A stretch of 64,000 bases of DNA from Streptomyces sp. BV286 (GCF_019090165.1 NZ_JAHRIB010000024.1:122648-186647), one strand, 5' to 3'; shown: positions 36,187-47,195, counted from the first letter of the stretch. A program made the numbers and translations. The notes: generated by a model not told the origin, from the letters alone.

Positions 36187-39031
36187 CTCGCCGGGTCCCT
36201 TCGGGGTCGTAGAGGACGAAGTCGGTCACCTCGACGGGCACCAGGCTCTCGCCCACCGGGGCGAGCAGGGTCTGGCCCTTCCTTGCCCGCCCGTCGGCGA
36301 CGAGGGCGAGGGCGAAGGGACGGCCGAGGGCCGGGCTGTGATAGCTGGAGGTGACGTGCCCGAGCATCGGCACGGGCACCGTCTCCAAGTCGACGTCCGG
36401 CGCGACGAGTTGGGTGCCTTCGGGCAGCCGGGTCGTGCGGTCGCTCGGGAGCAGGCCGACCAGTTGCCTGCGGTCGGTGCGGAGCGTGTCGGCGCGCGCG
36501 TAGGACCGCTTGCCGACGAAGTCCTTCTGCTTCGACACCACCCAGGACATGCCCGCGTCCTGCGGGGTGACGGTCCCGTCGGTGTCCTGGCCGACGATGA
36601 TGTAGCCCTTCTCGGCCCGCAGCACGTGCATGGTCTCGGTGCCGTACGGGGTGATGCCGTACGGCTGCCCGGCCGCGTACACCTGCTCCCAGACTGCGAG
36701 GCCGTACCAGCCGGAGACGTTGATCTCGTAGGCGAGTTCGCCGGAGAAGGAGATCCGGCAGATGCGGGCCGGGATTCCGGAGGCCAGGGTGGTCTCGCGG
36801 AAGGCCATGAAGGGGAACGCCTCGGCGGACAGGTCGATGTCCGGGGCGAGTTGGGCGACGACCTGGCGCGACTGCGGTCCTACGACGGCGATCGTCGCCC
36901 ACTGCTCGGTCACCGAGGTGCAGTGGACGTCGAGTTCGGGCCACTCGGTCTGGAGCCACTCCTCCAGCCAGTCCAGGACCCCGGCGGCGCCGCCGGTCGT
37001 GGTGGTCAGGAAGTAGCGGTTGTCGTCGAGGCGCAGGGTCACACCGTCGTCGAAGATCATGCCGTCCGGCTTGCACATGACGCCGTAGCGGGCCGTGCCG
37101 GGCTTCAGCTTCTTGAAGGCGTTGGTGTAGATGCGGTTGAGGAACTCCCCCGCGTCCGCGCCCCATATCTCGATCTTGCCGAGGGTGCTCGCGTCCATGA
37201 ACGCCACGCCCTCACGGGCCGCGCGGCACTCACGGATCACCGCCGTGTCCATGTCCTCCCCCGGCCGGGGGTAGTACCAGGGTCGCTTCCACTGCCCGAC
37301 GTCCTCGAACTCCGCGCCGTGCGCGACATGCCAGCTGTGGATGGCGGTCGTGCGCTCCGGATCGAACAGGTCGCCGCGCTCCCGCCCGGCCAGGGCGGCG
37401 AACGCCACCGGCGCGTACGGCGCCCGGTAGGCCGTGGTACCGATCTCTCCCAGCGAACCGCCGAGCGCCTCGGCGATCACCCCGATCGCGTTCACCCCGG
37501 ACGTCTTGCCCTGGTCGTTCGCCGTGCCGAGCGAGGTGTAGCGCTTGACGTGCTCCACACCGCGCATGCCGGCGCCGGTGGACCGCCAGACGTCGGCGAC
37601 GGTGACATCGCGCTGGAAGTCGACGAAGTGGGTGTCCCAGGTGCCGGGTTCGCCCTCGGGGGCGGGCACCAGCCACAACGCGCGCACCGGGCCCGGGACT
37701 TGGGCATCACCGGCAGGCGGCACAGGAACCGGGAACCCGGCGTCCGTCGCGGCCAGCGCACCCGCCCGCGCCCCTTCGTTCAGGCAGCCGTCGAGGTCGT
37801 ACGTCCCCCGGGCCGCACCGACGACCCGCTGGTCCCGTACGGTCCCGTCGGGGACGAACGCGACCAGGTCCTCGTCCCAGCGCAGCCTGCCCTGGCGCTG
37901 GCTGTGCAGATGCACCACCGGGCTCCAGCCGCCCGAGACGGCGAGCAGATCGCAGTCGAACGCCTCGGCTGCGCCCGTGAGTTGGCCCGCGTCATCGAGG
38001 CCCTGGACCGTGACGCCGGTGAGCCGCCCCTCCCCCGCGGTGTCGACCACCGCGCTGCCCGTCAACACCCGCACCCCGGTCGCCGCGGCGATCTCGCCGG
38101 CCCGCTCGGACAGTTCGGGGCGCGCGTCCACGACGACGGCGACGGCGATCCCGGCGGCGTGGAGATCGGCGACCGTGTCGTAGGCGCTGTCGTTGGTCGT
38201 GCTCACCACGGCCCGCGAACCCGGGGCCACGGCATACCGGTTGAGATAGGAGCGCACGGCCGCGGCGAGCATCACCCCGGGCCGGTCGTTGCCGGCGAAG
38301 ACCAGCGGGCGCTCGTGCGCGCCGGTCGCGAGGACCACCTGCCGGGCCCGTATGTGCCACAGCCGCTGGCGCGAGACACCTTCGGGGGCATCGGCTCCGA
38401 GGTGGTCGGTGCGCCGCTGGAGGGCCAGCACGTAGTTGTCGTCGTACGACCCGAAGGCCGTGGTCCGTTGCAGTACGACGACCTCGGGAGCCGCGTCGAG
38501 CGCCGCGCGGACCTCGGCGACCCACGTGAGGTCGGTCCCGGTGCCGCAGAGCAGCGAACCGCCGGGCTCGGGCTGGTCGTCGACGAGGATCACGCGGGCG
38601 CCGGAGCCGGCGGCGGCCGCGGCGGCCGCGAGCCCGGCGGGTCCGGCGCCGACGACCAGGACGTCGGTGTGGACGTGCTTCTTGTCGTAGACGGCGGGGT
38701 CGGGGGTCGGGTCGAGCCGGCCCATCCCGGACAGCGTGGTGGCGGACAGGCCGTCGTACAGCTCCACGGCCGTGGCCGGGAGCATGCCCTCCGAGCACGA
38801 ACCGCCGATCTGGAGCAGGGCGTTGGGCTCCTCGACCCCCGCGGCGACGATCCCGCGCGGGCGGCTGCGGTAGAGCGAGGGGGCGACCTCGACGAGCCCG
38901 TTCGCCAACATCGCGGAGGCGACGGTGTCACCCGGGTGCCCGGTCAACTCCCGCCCGTCGACGGTGAATCGCAGCACGGTGCCGCGGTCGACGCGGCCCC
39001 CTCGCGCGAGCCGGAAGTCCTGGTCGGTCAT
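36179..39031 (-). CDS. soxA: Sarcosine oxidase alpha subunit
   Basis: A 950-aa alpha subunit. N-terminal ferredoxin-like Fer2_4 segment ([21 protein letters not shown]), NAD-binding domain ([16 protein letters not shown]), and a C-terminal aminomethyltransferase-like folate domain ([17 protein letters not shown]; [33 protein letters not shown]). The complex oxidises sarcosine to glycine, passing the methyl to THF. ATG 39031 overlaps the soxD stop (ATGA); a frame to 39304 is read-through of soxD. Confidence 0.95.
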   Translation of the reverse strand: MTDQDFRLARGGRVDRGTVLRFTVDGRELTGHPGDTVASAMLANGLVEVAPSLYRSRPRGIVAAGVEEPNALLQIGGSCSEGMLPATAVELYDGLSATTLSGMGRLDPTPDPAVYDKKHVHTDVLVVGAGPAGLAAAAAAAGSGARVILVDDQPEPGGSLLCGTGTDLTWVAEVRAALDAAPEVVVLQRTTAFGSYDDNYVLALQRRTDHLGADAPEGVSRQRLWHIRARQVVLATGAHERPLVFAGNDRPGVMLAAAVRSYLNRYAVAPGSRAVVSTTNDSAYDTVADLHAAGIAVAVVVDARPELSERAGEIAAATGVRVLTGSAVVDTAGEGRLTGVTVQGLDDAGQLTGAAEAFDCDLLAVSGGWSPVVHLHSQRQGRLRWDEDLVAFVPDGTVRDQRVVGAARGTYDLDGCLNEGARAGALAATDAGFPVPVPPAGDAQVPGPVRALWLVPAPEGEPGTWDTHFVDFQRDVTVADVWRSTGAGMRGVEHVKRYTSLGTANDQGKTSGVNAIGVIAEALGGSLGEIGTTAYRAPYAPVAFAALAGRERGDLFDPERTTAIHSWHVAHGAEFEDVGQWKRPWYYPRPGEDMDTAVIRECRAAREGVAFMDASTLGKIEIWGADAGEFLNRIYTNAFKKLKPGTARYGVMCKPDGMIFDDGVTLRLDDNRYFLTTTTGGAAGVLDWLEEWLQTEWPELDVHCTSVTEQWATIAVVGPQSRQVVAQLAPDIDLSAEAFPFMAFRETTLASGIPARICRISFSGELAYEINVSGWYGLAVWEQVYAAGQPYGITPYGTETMHVLRAEKGYIIVGQDTDGTVTPQDAGMSWVVSKQKDFVGKRSYARADTLRTDRRQLVGLLPSDRTTRLPEGTQLVAPDVDLETVPVPMLGHVTSSYHSPALGRPFALALVADGRARKGQTLLAPVGESLVPVEVTDFVLYDPEGTRRDG

Positions 39032-39324
39032 CGGGTCCCTCCGGCCTGGGGCAGTTGTGGGCGGGGCTCGTCGAGCCGGTAGACGGCGAGCACCTCGTTG
39101 GTGAAGGTGTCGCGCACGACGTTGAACCAGCGGCGGCAGCCGATGCTGTGCGACCACCGTTCGGCCATGGGGCCCTTGGGGTTGTCGCGGTAGAAGACGT
39201 ACTCGGCCCACTGCTCGTCGGTGAGGTCGGCGGGGTTCTCGGGGTGGGGGACGTGGGCCTGTCCGCCGTAGTGATATTCGGTCTCGTCCCGCGGTCCGCA
39301 CCATGGGCAGGTGATCAGCAGCAC
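39028..39324 (-). CDS. soxD: Sarcosine oxidase delta subunit
   Basis: A 98-aa zinc-binding delta subunit with [18 protein letters not shown] at the N-terminus and [17 protein letters not shown] near the end, both diagnostic for SoxD. It lies 10 bp after soxB and overlaps soxA by ATGA. Confidence 0.95.
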   Translation of the reverse strand: MLLITCPWCGPRDETEYHYGGQAHVPHPENPADLTDEQWAEYVFYRDNPKGPMAERWSHSIGCRRWFNVVRDTFTNEVLAVYRLDEPRPQLPQAGGTR

Positions 39325-39334
39325 AGCGTCCTCC

Positions 39335-40555
39335 TCAGTGGGCCACGGCTGCCGCGCCGTGCTCGTCGATCAGTGCGCCCGTGCTGAAGCGTTCCAGGGC
39401 GAAGGGGGCGTTCAGGGGATGCGGTTCGCCCGTGGCGATGGTGTGCGCGAAGGTCCAGCCGGCGGCCGGGGTGGCCTTGAAACCGCCGGTGCCCCAGCCG
39501 CAGTTGACGTAGAGGTTCTCGACGGGGGTGGTGCCGATGATCGGGGAGGCGTCCGGGGTGACGTCCACGATGCCGCCCCAGGTGCGCAGCACATGGGCGC
39601 GGGCGAAGATCGGGAACAGCTCGACGGCGGCGGCCATCTGCTGCTCGATCACATGGAAGGAGCCGCGCTGCCCGTAGCCGTTGTACGAGTCGACGCCCGC
39701 GCCCATCACCAACTCGCCCTTGTGGGCCTGGGAGACGTAGACGTGCACGTGGTTCGACATGACGACGGTGGGGTGCACCGGCTCGTGCAGTTCGGAGACC
39801 AGCGCCTGGAGCGGGTGCGACTGCACCGGCAGCCGTACGCCCGCCCGCTCGGCCAGCACGCTGCTGTGCCCGGCGGCCGCGAGACCGACCCGGCCGGCGT
39901 GGATACGGCCGCGGTTGGTGTCGACGCCCACGACCCGGTCGCCGTCCTTGAGGAAGCCGGTGACCTCGCAGCCCTGGATGAGGTCCACGCCCAGCTCGTC
40001 GGCGCGGCGGGCCAGCGCCCAGGCGACGTGGTCGTGCTTGGCGATGCCGGCCCGTGGCTGGAAGGTGCCGCCGAGGACCGGGTACCGAGTGCGGGAGGAG
40101 ACATTGAGGATGGGGCAGACCTTGGCGACCTCGTCCGGCTCCAGCCACTCGGCGTCGACCCCGTTGAGGCGGTTGGCGCCCACGCGGCGCTTGCCCTCGC
40201 GGACGTCCTGGAGGGTGTGCGCGAGGTTGAGGACACCGCGCTGGCTGAACAGGAAGTCGTAGTCCAGCTCCTCCGGGAGCCGCTCCCACAGCTTGAGCGC
40301 GTGCTCGTAGATCGCCGCGCTCTCGTCCCACAGGTAGTTCGAGCGGATGATCGTGGTGTTGCGCGCCATGTTGCCGCCGGCCAGCCAGCCCTTCTCCAGG
40401 ACGGCGACGTTGGTGATGCCGTGGTTCTTGGCGAGGTAGTAGGCAGTGGCCAGGCCGTGGCCGCCCGCGCCGACGATGACGACGTCGTACGAGGAGCGCG
40501 GCTCGGGGTTGCGCCAGAGGAAGTCCGGGTGCTCCGGCAGGGGCTCGACGGTCAT
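39335..40555 (-). CDS. soxB: Sarcosine oxidase beta subunit
   Basis: A 406-aa FAD-dependent DAO-family subunit with [22 protein letters not shown] at the N-terminus and [20 protein letters not shown] at the C-terminus. Covalent flavin attaches to a His in this family. ATG 40555 overlaps the glyA stop by ATGA. A much longer frame to 42217 runs antisense-free through glyA and is not the gene. Confidence 0.95.
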   Translation of the reverse strand: MTVEPLPEHPDFLWRNPEPRSSYDVVIVGAGGHGLATAYYLAKNHGITNVAVLEKGWLAGGNMARNTTIIRSNYLWDESAAIYEHALKLWERLPEELDYDFLFSQRGVLNLAHTLQDVREGKRRVGANRLNGVDAEWLEPDEVAKVCPILNVSSRTRYPVLGGTFQPRAGIAKHDHVAWALARRADELGVDLIQGCEVTGFLKDGDRVVGVDTNRGRIHAGRVGLAAAGHSSVLAERAGVRLPVQSHPLQALVSELHEPVHPTVVMSNHVHVYVSQAHKGELVMGAGVDSYNGYGQRGSFHVIEQQMAAAVELFPIFARAHVLRTWGGIVDVTPDASPIIGTTPVENLYVNCGWGTGGFKATPAAGWTFAHTIATGEPHPLNAPFALERFSTGALIDEHGAAAVAH

Positions 40556-41868
40556 GCCGCGCCTCCGTTCAGGTGGGGGTAGAGGGGGAACGCGTCGGCG
40601 AGTTTCGTGACCCGGGCCCGCAGTTCGTCGTCGGCCTGTTCGCCCTTGAGCGCCTCGGCGATGATGTCGGCGACCTCCCGGAACTCCACCGCGCCGAAGC
40701 CCCGGGTGGCCAGGGCGGGGGTGCCGATCCGCAGGCCCGAGGAGATCATCGGCGGGCGCGGGTCGAACGGCACCGCGTTGCGGTTGACGGTGATGCCGAC
40801 GCGGTGCAGCCGATCCTCGGCCTGCTTCCCGTCGAGCGTGGAGTTTCGCAGGTCGACGAGGACCAGGTGGACCTCGGTGCCGCCGGTCAGGACCGTGATC
40901 CCGGCCTCGGCGACGTCGTCGGACAGCAGCCGTCCGGCGAGGATGCGGGCGCCGTGCAGGGTGCGCTGCTGGCGCTCCTTGAACTCCTCGCTCGCGGCCA
41001 CCTTGAAGGCCACCGCCTTCGCCGCGATCACGTGCTCCAGCGGGCCGCCCTGCTGTCCTGGGAAGACCGCGGAGTTGATCTTCTTGGCCAGTCCTGCCCG
41101 GCTGAGGATCACACCGCCGCGCGGTCCGCCGAGGGTCTTGTGGGTGGTGGTCGTGACGACGTCGGCGTACGGCACCGGGTTCGGGTGCAGGCCCGCGGCC
41201 ACCAGACCGGCGAAGTGCGCCATGTCCACCATCAGATACGCGCCCACCTCGTCGGCGATCCGCCGGAACGCGGCGAAGTCCAGCCGCCGGGGGTACGCCG
41301 ACCAGCCGGCGACGATCATCTTCGGCCGGTGCGCGAGGGCGAGCTGTTCGACCTCGTCCATGTCGACGCGCAGGTCGGACTCGCTCACGTGGTACGGCAC
41401 GACGTTGTAGAGCCTGCCGGAGTAGTTGAGGCGCATGCCGTGGGTCAGGTGCCCGCCGTGCGCGAGGTCGAGGCCGAGGATGGTGTCGCCCGGCTCCAGC
41501 AGCGCGAACATCGCGGCCGCGTTGGCCTGGGCGCCCGAGTGGGGCTGGACGTTCGCGGCCTCGGCGCCGAACAGTTCCTTCACCCGGGCGATGGCCAACC
41601 GCTCGATGACGTCGACGTGTTCGCAGCCGCCGTAGTAGCGACGGCCCGGATAGCCCTCGGCGTACTTGTTGGTCAGCACCGAGCCCTGGGCCTCCATGAC
41701 GGCGGCCGGGGCGAAGTTCTCCGAGGCGATCATCTCGAGGGTCGACCGCTGGCGGTGCAGTTCGGCGGCCACCGCGGTGGCGACGTCGGGGTCGAGCTCG
41801 CTGAGCGGGAGGGAGAGGGAGGAGGGGAACGTGCTGATCGACGAGTTCGCTGCCGTCTGAGCTGTCAC
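40552..41868 (-). CDS. glyA: Serine hydroxymethyltransferase
   Basis: A 438-aa PLP enzyme: [27 protein letters not shown] and the PLP lysine region [14 protein letters not shown]. It heads the operon and couples sarcosine-derived methylene-THF and glycine to serine. Its promoter region carries the palindrome at 41903. A second glyA for housekeeping is expected elsewhere. Confidence 0.96.
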   Translation of the reverse strand: MTAQTAANSSISTFPSSLSLPLSELDPDVATAVAAELHRQRSTLEMIASENFAPAAVMEAQGSVLTNKYAEGYPGRRYYGGCEHVDVIERLAIARVKELFGAEAANVQPHSGAQANAAAMFALLEPGDTILGLDLAHGGHLTHGMRLNYSGRLYNVVPYHVSESDLRVDMDEVEQLALAHRPKMIVAGWSAYPRRLDFAAFRRIADEVGAYLMVDMAHFAGLVAAGLHPNPVPYADVVTTTTHKTLGGPRGGVILSRAGLAKKINSAVFPGQQGGPLEHVIAAKAVAFKVAASEEFKERQQRTLHGARILAGRLLSDDVAEAGITVLTGGTEVHLVLVDLRNSTLDGKQAEDRLHRVGITVNRNAVPFDPRPPMISSGLRIGTPALATRGFGAVEFREVADIIAEALKGEQADDELRARVTKLADAFPLYPHLNGGAA

Positions 41869-41902
41869 CTGAGCACCATCCTGAGAGGCAACTAATGAGC
41901 AT

Positions 41903-41914
41903 CTGATATATCAG
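41903..41914. promoter_or_regulatory. Perfect palindrome between glyA and the GntR gene
   Basis: CTGATATATCAG, a 12-bp perfect palindrome in the 94-bp divergent region. AT-rich half-sites of this kind are typical operators for GntR/FCD regulators, so autoregulation and control of glyA-sox is likely. Confidence 0.6.
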
Positions 41915-41962
41915 CTTGTGCGGTAAGGTATGTGAGCTTCCCGGACAGGTCAAGGGGGTCTC

Positions 41963-42622
41963 ATGCAGCAGGTGGCGACCGAGGGCGAGGAGCTCTCCCT
42001 CGCGGAACGCGCTTATCGCGCCATCCGCGACCGGCTCGTCATGCTCGAGATCCGTCCCGGTGCGCCGATCAACGAGGAGCAGCTGGCACAGTCCCTCGGT
42101 GTCGGGCGCACACCGGTGCGTGAGGCGCTCAAGCGGCTCCAGTACGAGCGCCTCATCGCGACGTATCCCCGGCGCGGCACCTTCGCCACCGACGTCAACA
42201 TCACCGACTTGGCCCACATCTCCGAGGTGCGCCAGGAGCTGGAGCCCCTGGCCGCCGCCCAGGCGGCGCGGCGCGCCACGGCCACGGACCGTGCGACGCT
42301 GACGGCCCTACGGCGGGAACTGGAGAGCGCCGATCCCCGGCGGCACAGCGCCGCCGAGCTCATGCATCTGGACCTTCAGGTCCATCGCGCCATCTACACC
42401 GCCACACACAACCCATACCTGGTGGACACACTCGTCCACTACGACAACCTGGCCACCCGCATCTGGTGCCTGTTCGTCGACCGGCTCACCGACATGGCGG
42501 GGCACGTCTCTGAGCACGGACCGTTGATCGAGGCCATCGTCGCCGGTGACCCCGACAAGGCGGCACATCTGGCCGACCGTCACGTCGTGGGCTTCGAACA
42601 GGCCATTCGCGCGGCAATCTGA
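41963..42622 (+). CDS. GntR family (FCD) regulator of the glyA-sox operon
   Basis: A 219-aa regulator: winged helix ([25 protein letters not shown]) and FCD ligand domain with metal-binding pattern ([19 protein letters not shown]). Divergent from glyA, with a palindrome between. It is likely the pathway-specific repressor; the effector could be sarcosine, glycine or a folate intermediate, which the sequence cannot tell. Confidence 0.92.
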   Translation: MQQVATEGEELSLAERAYRAIRDRLVMLEIRPGAPINEEQLAQSLGVGRTPVREALKRLQYERLIATYPRRGTFATDVNITDLAHISEVRQELEPLAAAQAARRATATDRATLTALRRELESADPRRHSAAELMHLDLQVHRAIYTATHNPYLVDTLVHYDNLATRIWCLFVDRLTDMAGHVSEHGPLIEAIVAGDPDKAAHLADRHVVGFEQAIRAAI

Positions 42623-42907
42623 GAAGGCTCTCCGCTTCATCCGCGCGGCGCCCAGGGCATCCCGCGGTGTGGCGCGGGCGACTGGCTGCGGGGAACCGAA
42701 GCCGAATTTTTGACTCAGATGTACCTCGACGGTCGGTCCGGCAGCGAGGCATTGCTGGTCACCGCTGTCTTTTACATACTTCATCACCGGCGGCGCCGCG
42801 CTGCCAGCTCCCCAGGAAACCTCGAGCCCGTCGCCCTTCGGTAGCTGGCTCCGCGCCGCAGGTCGATACCTGTCCACAGGCTCACTCGACTTGAGGAGAC
42901 TTTCGAA

Positions 42908-43135
42908 ATGTCGTCATACCTGAGCGGTGACCGCAGCGCACTTGCCTCACCATTCGCGTCAGACGGGCTCCTGACCGCGATCCCGTGGGGCCCCTCCGGT
43001 GTCGCGGCCGCAGTCGTGATGTGCGATCCCCTCGCACCCCACCGTGCGTTGCGCGACGGCCAGCATGAACGTGCGCGAGCCCACTGGGCACGCTCGCTGT
43101 CGGCGTCACGGTGGCGAACGGTGCGGCAGCCATGA
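42908..43135 (+). CDS. Possible small ORF coupled to the cyclodeaminase gene
   Basis: A 75-aa frame beginning MSSYLSGDRSALASPFA with GAGGAG nine bases upstream. Its stop overlaps the next start (ATGA). It matches no family I know. It could be a leader peptide, a truncated enzyme start or chance. The stretch 42623-42907 shows nothing else. Confidence 0.3.
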   Translation: MSSYLSGDRSALASPFASDGLLTAIPWGPSGVAAAVVMCDPLAPHRALRDGQHERARAHWARSLSASRWRTVRQP

Positions 43136-44154
43136 GATTCCTCGACGAGCAGGACGTCCGTTCCCTCCTCGACATCGACATGGCGATCGCCTCGCAGCGG
43201 ACGGCCTTCATCGCTCTCGCGCGGGGAGAGGCGTGGCAACCCGAGAAGATCCTGGGCGGCCACGTAGCAGACGAGCCCGACACCGTCTTCTGCTATGCCT
43301 CCCGCCTCGACCGCCAAAGCGGCCCCGTCTGCAAGTTCGGGAGCATCAATCCCGGGAACGCGGTGGCGGGCCGACCAACAGTGAATGCCGTGGTCGCCGT
43401 GCTCGACCCCCTCACCGGCGTTCCTGTGGCCTTCATGGACGGCACGGCGATCACCACGCTGCGGACAGCCGCTGCCAGCGCGGTCGCGGTCGGGGCGCTG
43501 GCCAGGAAGGACGCGACCCGTCTCCTCGTACTGGGGTCCGGCGTGCAGGGGCAGGCGCACATCGCCGCACTGCAGCGGGACAGGGCCTACGCCTGGACTG
43601 GAATGTGGTCGCCGCGCCGGTCCTCGCTCGACGCGTCCGTCGGCCGCCTGCACGAGCAGGGGTTCGACGTCGAGCGGGTGGAGTCCCTGAGTGACGCGAT
43701 CGCCGAGGCGGACGTCGTCGTCTGCGCCACCTTGGCCACGGAGCCGCTGTTTTCCGCGCGCGACCTCTCCCCCGGTGCCACCGTCGTCACGGTGGGATCC
43801 TTCGACCGGCACCGCCGCGAGATCGGACCCGACATCCTCCACGCCAGCCGCCACGTCGTCGTCGATCACGAACCGACGGCACGGCAGAACTGCGGTCCGA
43901 TCGTCGCGGCTCTGGCCCAGGCCGACCCAGCTGAGCTGGAAGTCCTCGAACTCGGCCATGTTCTGACCGGTGACGCGACCGGTCGGGTCAGCGACGACGA
44001 CATCATCACGTACATCAGCGCCGGCCTCGGTGTTCAGGACGCAGCAGCGGCCTGGAGCATCTACCAGCGGGCCGAAGCGCACGGCGTCGGCCAGAGCGTC
44101 GATTGGCCGCGCAACACCGGAGGTACGGAAGGAACGTCAACGACCCCCTGGTAA
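43132..44154 (+). CDS. Ornithine cyclodeaminase/mu-crystallin family protein
   Basis: A 340-aa Rossmann-fold enzyme: GTAITTLRTAAASAVA (substrate loop), LLVLGSGVQGQAHI (NAD(P) site), VVTVGSFDRHRREIG. The family includes ornithine cyclodeaminase, alanine dehydrogenase and 1-pyrroline-2-carboxylate (Pyr2C) reductase. With a proline-racemase-family gene in the same window, a Pyr2C reductase role making L-proline from 3-hydroxyproline is possible. ATG 43132 is used; GTG 43111 is also in frame. Separated from sox by its own regulator. Confidence 0.88.
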   Translation: MRFLDEQDVRSLLDIDMAIASQRTAFIALARGEAWQPEKILGGHVADEPDTVFCYASRLDRQSGPVCKFGSINPGNAVAGRPTVNAVVAVLDPLTGVPVAFMDGTAITTLRTAAASAVAVGALARKDATRLLVLGSGVQGQAHIAALQRDRAYAWTGMWSPRRSSLDASVGRLHEQGFDVERVESLSDAIAEADVVVCATLATEPLFSARDLSPGATVVTVGSFDRHRREIGPDILHASRHVVVDHEPTARQNCGPIVAALAQADPAELEVLELGHVLTGDATGRVSDDDIITYISAGLGVQDAAAAWSIYQRAEAHGVGQSVDWPRNTGGTEGTSTTPW

Positions 44155-44698
44155 GTCCGTTCGTCTCAGGTGCCATTGCGCTGCCAGAGGCGCCCCGGCG
44201 GCATGCTGGTGGGCCCGGCAAGTCCGGGTGGCCCAAAGTCGATGACCTGCGGTGCCCGGAGGTCAGTGAGACGGTCCAGCTTGTGTCCGTCTCGGTTGCG
44301 TCCAGGCATCCGAGTTGCCGCTTGGGACCGCACCAGGGTGAGCCGGACCGTCACGTGAGCGACGGCCACCGCTGCCCCGTCCGTCATGTTCGCACAGGCC
44401 GGAAGAACGGGAGGCCCACCGACGAATACATTCCGGGCATAGCCGACGCTAACGGTCTGACAGGTAACCTAGTCAGCGATACAGCGTGTGCCGGAACCAT
44501 CAGCTGCGGCTACGTCACGTCAGCGCCCAATCACGACGCCGTTGGAAGCGCGGTTCGCAGAGTCCTGGCGGCCGAGTGGGCGAACCCGCGCGCGGATGCG
44601 AGTCGCCCCTCCGCCCCTGTGCCGGTTCATGGTTCGGCGGCGGTCGGGGCTTGACCTTCGAGTGTCACCTCCTGCTCTGCTGGGCGCACGGAAACAGC
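44155..44698. other. Intergenic stretch, no gene recognised
   Basis: 544 bp between the plus-strand cyclodeaminase and the minus-strand SDR. Several short frames cross it but none has a family match or ribosome site. It may contain terminators of both flanking units; no clear hairpin stands out. Confidence 0.5.
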
Positions 44699-45502
44699 TC
44701 AGTGCATGCCGGTTTTCAGGGTGAAGCCGCCGTCGACGGGGAGAATGACGCCGGTGATGAAGGCGGATTCGTCCGAGGCGAGGAAGAGGGCCGCGTCGGC
44801 GACGTCCTGGGCGGTGCCCTGGTGGCCCATGGGAACGAGGCTTGCGCGCTGGGTGGCGACATCGTCCCGCCGGGCGCCGGTTGACCGGGCGACGGAGTCC
44901 ACGCCCATCGGGGTGTCCATCATGCCGGGAGCGATGGCGTTGATGCGGACGCCGTGCGGTGCGTATTCCAGTGCCAGGCTGCGGGTCATCGCGTGCACCG
45001 CCGACTTGGAGGTGGCGTAGGCGATGGCTCCGTCGCCCGCGAGCAGTCCTGCTATCGAAGAGATGTTGATGACGGCACCGTGTCCTCGTGCTCGCATGTG
45101 CGGCAGCACATACTTGCAGGTCATCCACATGCCGGTGAGGTTGACTTCGAAGCCACGGCGCCAGTCCGTCGGGGGGAGGTCCTCGGTGTGACCGGTCGGC
45201 ACGATCCCGACATTGTTGTGGAGGACGTCGATGTGTCCGAAGACGCGCAGGGTGGTCTCCGCGATCGAGGCGCAGTCCTCCTCTGCGGTGATGTCGGCGC
45301 GGTGGGCGACGGCCTTGCCTCCGCTGTCGCGGATCAGGGCGGCGGTCTCCTCGGCAGACTTCTCGTCCCGGTCGATGACCAGGACGTGGGCGCCTTCTCG
45401 GGCGTAGGTCAGGGCTGCGGCGCGGCCGTTGCCCATGGTGGTCCCGGGAGTTTGTCCGCCGCCGACCACCACGGCGGCTTTTCCGTGCAGGCGTGCGCTC
45501 AC
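44699..45502 (-). CDS. Short-chain dehydrogenase/reductase
   Basis: A 267-aa SDR: cofactor motif VVVGGGQTPGTTMGNGRA (an unusual variant of TGxxxGxG), NNVG, Ser in NISSIAGLLAG and YATSK catalytic pair. The C-terminus ILPVDGGFTLKTG is typical. Its GTG 45502 overlaps the stop of the CMD-like gene (GTGA). As last gene of the P450 operon it probably oxidises the alcohol that the P450 makes, but the substrate is not known. Confidence 0.92.
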   Translation of the reverse strand: MSARLHGKAAVVVGGGQTPGTTMGNGRAAALTYAREGAHVLVIDRDEKSAEETAALIRDSGGKAVAHRADITAEEDCASIAETTLRVFGHIDVLHNNVGIVPTGHTEDLPPTDWRRGFEVNLTGMWMTCKYVLPHMRARGHGAVINISSIAGLLAGDGAIAYATSKSAVHAMTRSLALEYAPHGVRINAIAPGMMDTPMGVDSVARSTGARRDDVATQRASLVPMGHQGTAQDVADAALFLASDESAFITGVILPVDGGFTLKTGMH

Positions 45503-45987
45503 GGCTGCTCCTTTGCTTGCGTGCGGGGTGCTTCGTTGGGTGCGAGCTGGGGCGTCAGGGGGTTCACCTGGTCGTAGCGGGAGCGGCTGCCTGTGGCCGA
45601 GTCGATGGCGGCGTCGAAGGAGGTGGCGAGCGGCCAGCCGGCGTAGTAGGCGATCTGGACGGCGCTCTCGCGTACTTCCGCCTCGGACAGGTCGCCGCTG
45701 TCAAGGGCGGCCTTGATGTGCATCGGTGCGTGCAGGTGGTTTTGGCCGAGGGCCGCCAGGACGGCCAGGGTGATCAGACGCCGCTCGCGGCGGGACAGGC
45801 CCGGACGCTGCCACAGGTCACCGAAAATGTGCTGGGCGGCCAGGCCGCCGATCGAGCCGGGCTCACCGATGTCCGGAGTCGGGCACTGCATGATCTCTGC
45901 CATGGCAGCCTGTCCGTGTGCGGCACGCCTGGCCGGTGTCTGACAGCCGCTCTCGTGTCCCGCCTCGGCGGGTTGCGGGGCGCTCAC
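45499..45987 (-). CDS. Carboxymuconolactone decarboxylase-like protein
   Basis: A 162-aa CMD/AhpD-fold protein: LWQRPGLSRRERRLITLAVLA, then NHLHAPMHIKAALDSG and QIAYYAGWPLA. No CxxC redox pair, so it belongs to the gamma-CMD type rather than AhpD peroxidase. GTG 45987 overlaps the P450 stop by GTGA and is chosen for that coupling; ATG 45903 would give a shorter protein. Likely catalyses a ring-opening or decarboxylation step of the P450 pathway, unproven. Confidence 0.85.
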   Translation of the reverse strand: MSAPQPAEAGHESGCQTPARRAAHGQAAMAEIMQCPTPDIGEPGSIGGLAAQHIFGDLWQRPGLSRRERRLITLAVLAALGQNHLHAPMHIKAALDSGDLSEAEVRESAVQIAYYAGWPLATSFDAAIDSATGSRSRYDQVNPLTPQLAPNEAPRTQAKEQP

Positions 45988-47195
45988 CAGGTCACCGGCA
46001 GTTCTTCGAGCCCGTAGGTGAGGGCGTCGTCGTGGAAGTGCAGTTCGCTCTCCGCCACCGCCAGCCGCAGCGTGGGAAAGCGGCGGAAAAGGCGGGGCCA
46101 GGCTTCCTGCATCTCGACCCGGGACAGGTTCTGGCCCAGGCACTGGTGGACGCCGAAGCCGAAGCCGATGTGCCTGCGTTCGGTGCGGGTGATGTCGAGC
46201 CGTTCGGGGTCGGCGAAGACCGCGGGGTCGCGGTTGGCGGCGGGCAGGTTACAGATGACACCCTCACCGGCCTTGATCAGGACGCCGCCGATCTCGGTGT
46301 CCTGCAGGCACAGCCGTCGCGGTTCGGTCTGCACCATGCTCCAGTAACGCATCATCTCCTCGACCGCCGTGGGCGCATACTTCTGCGGGTCCGACAGGAG
46401 GGTGTCGCGCTGCTCGGGCTCACGCAGGAAGGCGAGGATGCCCAGGCCGATCATGTTGGCGGTCGTCTCGTGGCCGGCGCCGATGACGAGGACCCCGAGA
46501 TTGACGGCGTCCTCGAAGGTCAGGACGCACTTCTCGTCGACCCAGGTGTTGACCAGGCGAGAGAGCAGCCCGTCGTCGGGCTGGTCCCGCTTGGCGGCCA
46601 TGGTGCGGTGGATGTTCTCCGCCAGTTCCTGGAAGGCAGCGAGCTTCTCCTCCGGGGGCAGGCTCAGCTGCACCACCTTCTTGGACGCCTCGTGCACGGC
46701 GTGCCGCTGATCGAGGGGCACGCCGAGCACCTCGCAGATGACCACGGTGGGCAGGGCGAGCGCGAACTCCTCGATGAGGTCGAGGGGCTGGCCCTTGGCC
46801 GGCAGCTCGTCCAGGAGCTGCTCGGTCAACTCGGCGATGCGCGGGCGCAGCGTTTCGGAGGCTTTGGCGGTGAAGTCCGGGTTGAGGATGCGGCGGATTG
46901 GCAGGTGCTCGTCGCCGTCCTTGCGGAAGAAGATGCCGCCTTCGACGTGTGGCTGGGCGCTGGAGGTGTTGGGGAAGCCGGGATGGGTGACGTCGGCGCC
47001 GAACCGGCCGCCGGGGCCGAGGACCTGCTGGATCTGGTCGTGCCGGGTGATCAGCCAGGGACGGCTGCCGTTCCAGATCGTCACCCGGCGCGGTGCGCCA
47101 GCGTCCCGGAAGGCGGTGGCGGTCTCCGGCGGGGCGAAGGGGCAGCCGCGGGACAGGGGGAACTCTGGTGCCTCGGTCGTGGTGTCGGCGGACAT
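45984..47195 (-). CDS. Cytochrome P450
   Basis: A 403-aa soluble bacterial P450. Heme ligand Cys352 in FGFGVHQCLGQNLSR, I-helix oxygen motif AGHETTAN and ExxR in EEMMRY are all present. Start ATG 47195 has AGGAG upstream. Ferredoxin and ferredoxin reductase in the same operon supply its electrons, a complete class I system. The CMD-like and SDR genes after it suggest catabolism or tailoring of a small hydrophobic or cyclic compound. Confidence 0.95.
   Translation of the reverse strand: MSADTTTEAPEFPLSRGCPFAPPETATAFRDAGAPRRVTIWNGSRPWLITRHDQIQQVLGPGGRFGADVTHPGFPNTSSAQPHVEGGIFFRKDGDEHLPIRRILNPDFTAKASETLRPRIAELTEQLLDELPAKGQPLDLIEEFALALPTVVICEVLGVPLDQRHAVHEASKKVVQLSLPPEEKLAAFQELAENIHRTMAAKRDQPDDGLLSRLVNTWVDEKCVLTFEDAVNLGVLVIGAGHETTANMIGLGILAFLREPEQRDTLLSDPQKYAPTAVEEMMRYWSMVQTEPRRLCLQDTEIGGVLIKAGEGVICNLPAANRDPAVFADPERLDITRTERRHIGFGFGVHQCLGQNLSRVEMQEAWPRLFRRFPTLRLAVAESELHFHDDALTYGLEELPVTW

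Noticed and set aside
35822..39082. 1,086-aa plus-strand ORF opposite soxA
   Set aside because: Antisense shadow of soxA/soxG created by GC-biased third positions; low-complexity translation with no family features.
39335..42217. 960-aa extension of soxB
   Set aside because: The frame is open through glyA but soxB homologues start at [10 protein letters not shown] (40555), which overlaps the glyA stop by ATGA.
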